This document shows, one piece after another, positions 4,907 to 5,250 of a stretch of 5,250 nucleotides of DNA (the first letter of the stretch is position 1; each line of letters begins with the position of its first letter). The DNA is from Candidatus Eiseniibacteriota bacterium (lineage in GTDB: Bacteria; Eisenbacteria; RBG-16-71-46; JABDJR01): assembly GCA_013003415.1 (NCBI GenBank), contig JABDJR010000185.1:1-5250 (forward strand), given 5' to 3'. The position numbers and the translations under genes are program-made. The notes below the pieces were generated by a model. It saw nothing but the letters and a program-made list of their open reading frames with translations, was not told where the DNA came from and did not search any database.

Positions 4907-5250
4907 GTGATCGTTCCTATTGTTGTCATGCCCGCCGATCAGATCTCTCAGCATGATCGGGAAGTTCTCACCAAAATCAACGGCTACATTAATCGGTCGT
5001 TCCGGCGGTCTTTCACCCTGAGTGAAAACCTCGATGCGGCCCAGGCTCAGGCAGAAGGAGCTCGTCAGGGCCCTCACGACCTATCCGGTCGCGATGCCGA
5101 GTATTACCTCAAGTGTCGCCTTCACGTATCCCAGCAAGACCATCTCTTAACGGCAATTGCGGTGGGTGCCGGAGGTACGGCTTTAAACGTGTTCTACAAC
5201 GGGATCAAGCTTGCGCTCATTGGAGCCGGGGCCGAAGAGCTGATTCAAAC
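4907..5250 (+). CDS. Unknown protein, 3' end outside window
   Basis: Open from GTG 4907 to the window edge: 114 complete codons plus two bases, with no stop. The N-terminus MIVPIVVMPADQ is short and hydrophobic but lacks a basic start and is too brief for a normal signal peptide. Residues 13-75 are polar and probably helical, with a basic patch (NRSFRRSF, 29-36) and an Ala/Gln/Glu stretch (ENLDAAQAQAEGARQ, 40-54). From about residue 80 the chain becomes hydrophobic and glycine-rich (LLTAIAVGAGGTALNVF, 80-96; KLALIGAGAEEL, 101-112), which could be membrane-associated or a buried helical hairpin. I do not recognise the family. It is transcribed away from the exported-protein cluster and has its own leader with a strong hairpin and a perfect SD, suggesting an independent unit. 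In-frame coding with an excellent SD makes the gene itself likely; its function is open. Confidence 0.78.
   Translation, partial: MIVPIVVMPADQISQHDREVLTKINGYINRSFRRSFTLSENLDAAQAQAEGARQGPHDLSGRDAEYYLKCRLHVSQQDHLLTAIAVGAGGTALNVFYNGIKLALIGAGAEELIQ

Noticed and set aside
4654..4929. N-terminal extension of the Ig-like repeat protein to 563 residues (start at 4929).
   Set aside because: The added 92 residues carry no signal peptide, contain basic Pro-rich sequence unlike the rest, and overlap the start and SD of the divergent gene. ATG 4653 has a strong SD and begins a proper signal peptide.

Overview
The window is a 5.25 kb piece of a bacterial chromosome of moderately high GC (judged by eye, not computed). 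It holds seven protein-coding genes: three on the + strand at the left, three on the - strand in the middle, and one on the + strand that runs off the right edge. No rRNA, tRNA, IS element or CRISPR array is visible. The lipoprotein signal and two Sec signal peptides indicate a diderm (Gram-negative-type) organism. The secreted proteins have Ig-like repeats and a tail ending in TWGxIKRL. From memory, these resemble secreted proteins of uncultured FCB-related phyla (Eisenbacteria, Krumholzibacteria or Latescibacteria-like). That placement is an inference and could be wrong.

Left block (1-1919, + strand): ribonuclease PH (rph, 5' end outside the window), RdgB/HAM1-type XTP/dITP pyrophosphatase (rdgB) and a small lipoprotein with a possible NTF2-like domain. 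Both junctions overlap by a few bases (TTGA and ATGA), so this looks like one translationally coupled operon. It combines tRNA 3'-end maturation, cleansing of the nucleotide pool, and an envelope protein of unknown role.

Middle block (4653-1951, - strand; transcription order right to left): a 471-residue exported protein made of four Ig-like repeats, a 247-residue exported protein with six cysteines, and a 139-residue homologue of the phage/contractile-injection tail tube protein (T4 gp19 family). Gaps are 60 and 63 bp, so co-transcription is plausible. The two exported proteins end in nearly the same C-terminal motif, VE-x-(S/T)-TWG-x-IKRL. Their codons differ mostly at synonymous positions, which suggests a selected C-terminal tag rather than a recent DNA duplication. 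The tail-tube-like gene has its Shine-Dalgarno inside a hairpin and has no other tail gene near it in the window.

Right edge: a 253-bp divergent intergenic region with a strong 10-bp hairpin, then a GTG-started gene of unknown function with a perfect AGGAGG ribosome binding site, cut off by the window end.

The best candidates for something undescribed are the shared C-terminal tail and the orphan tail-tube gene with its masked ribosome binding site.
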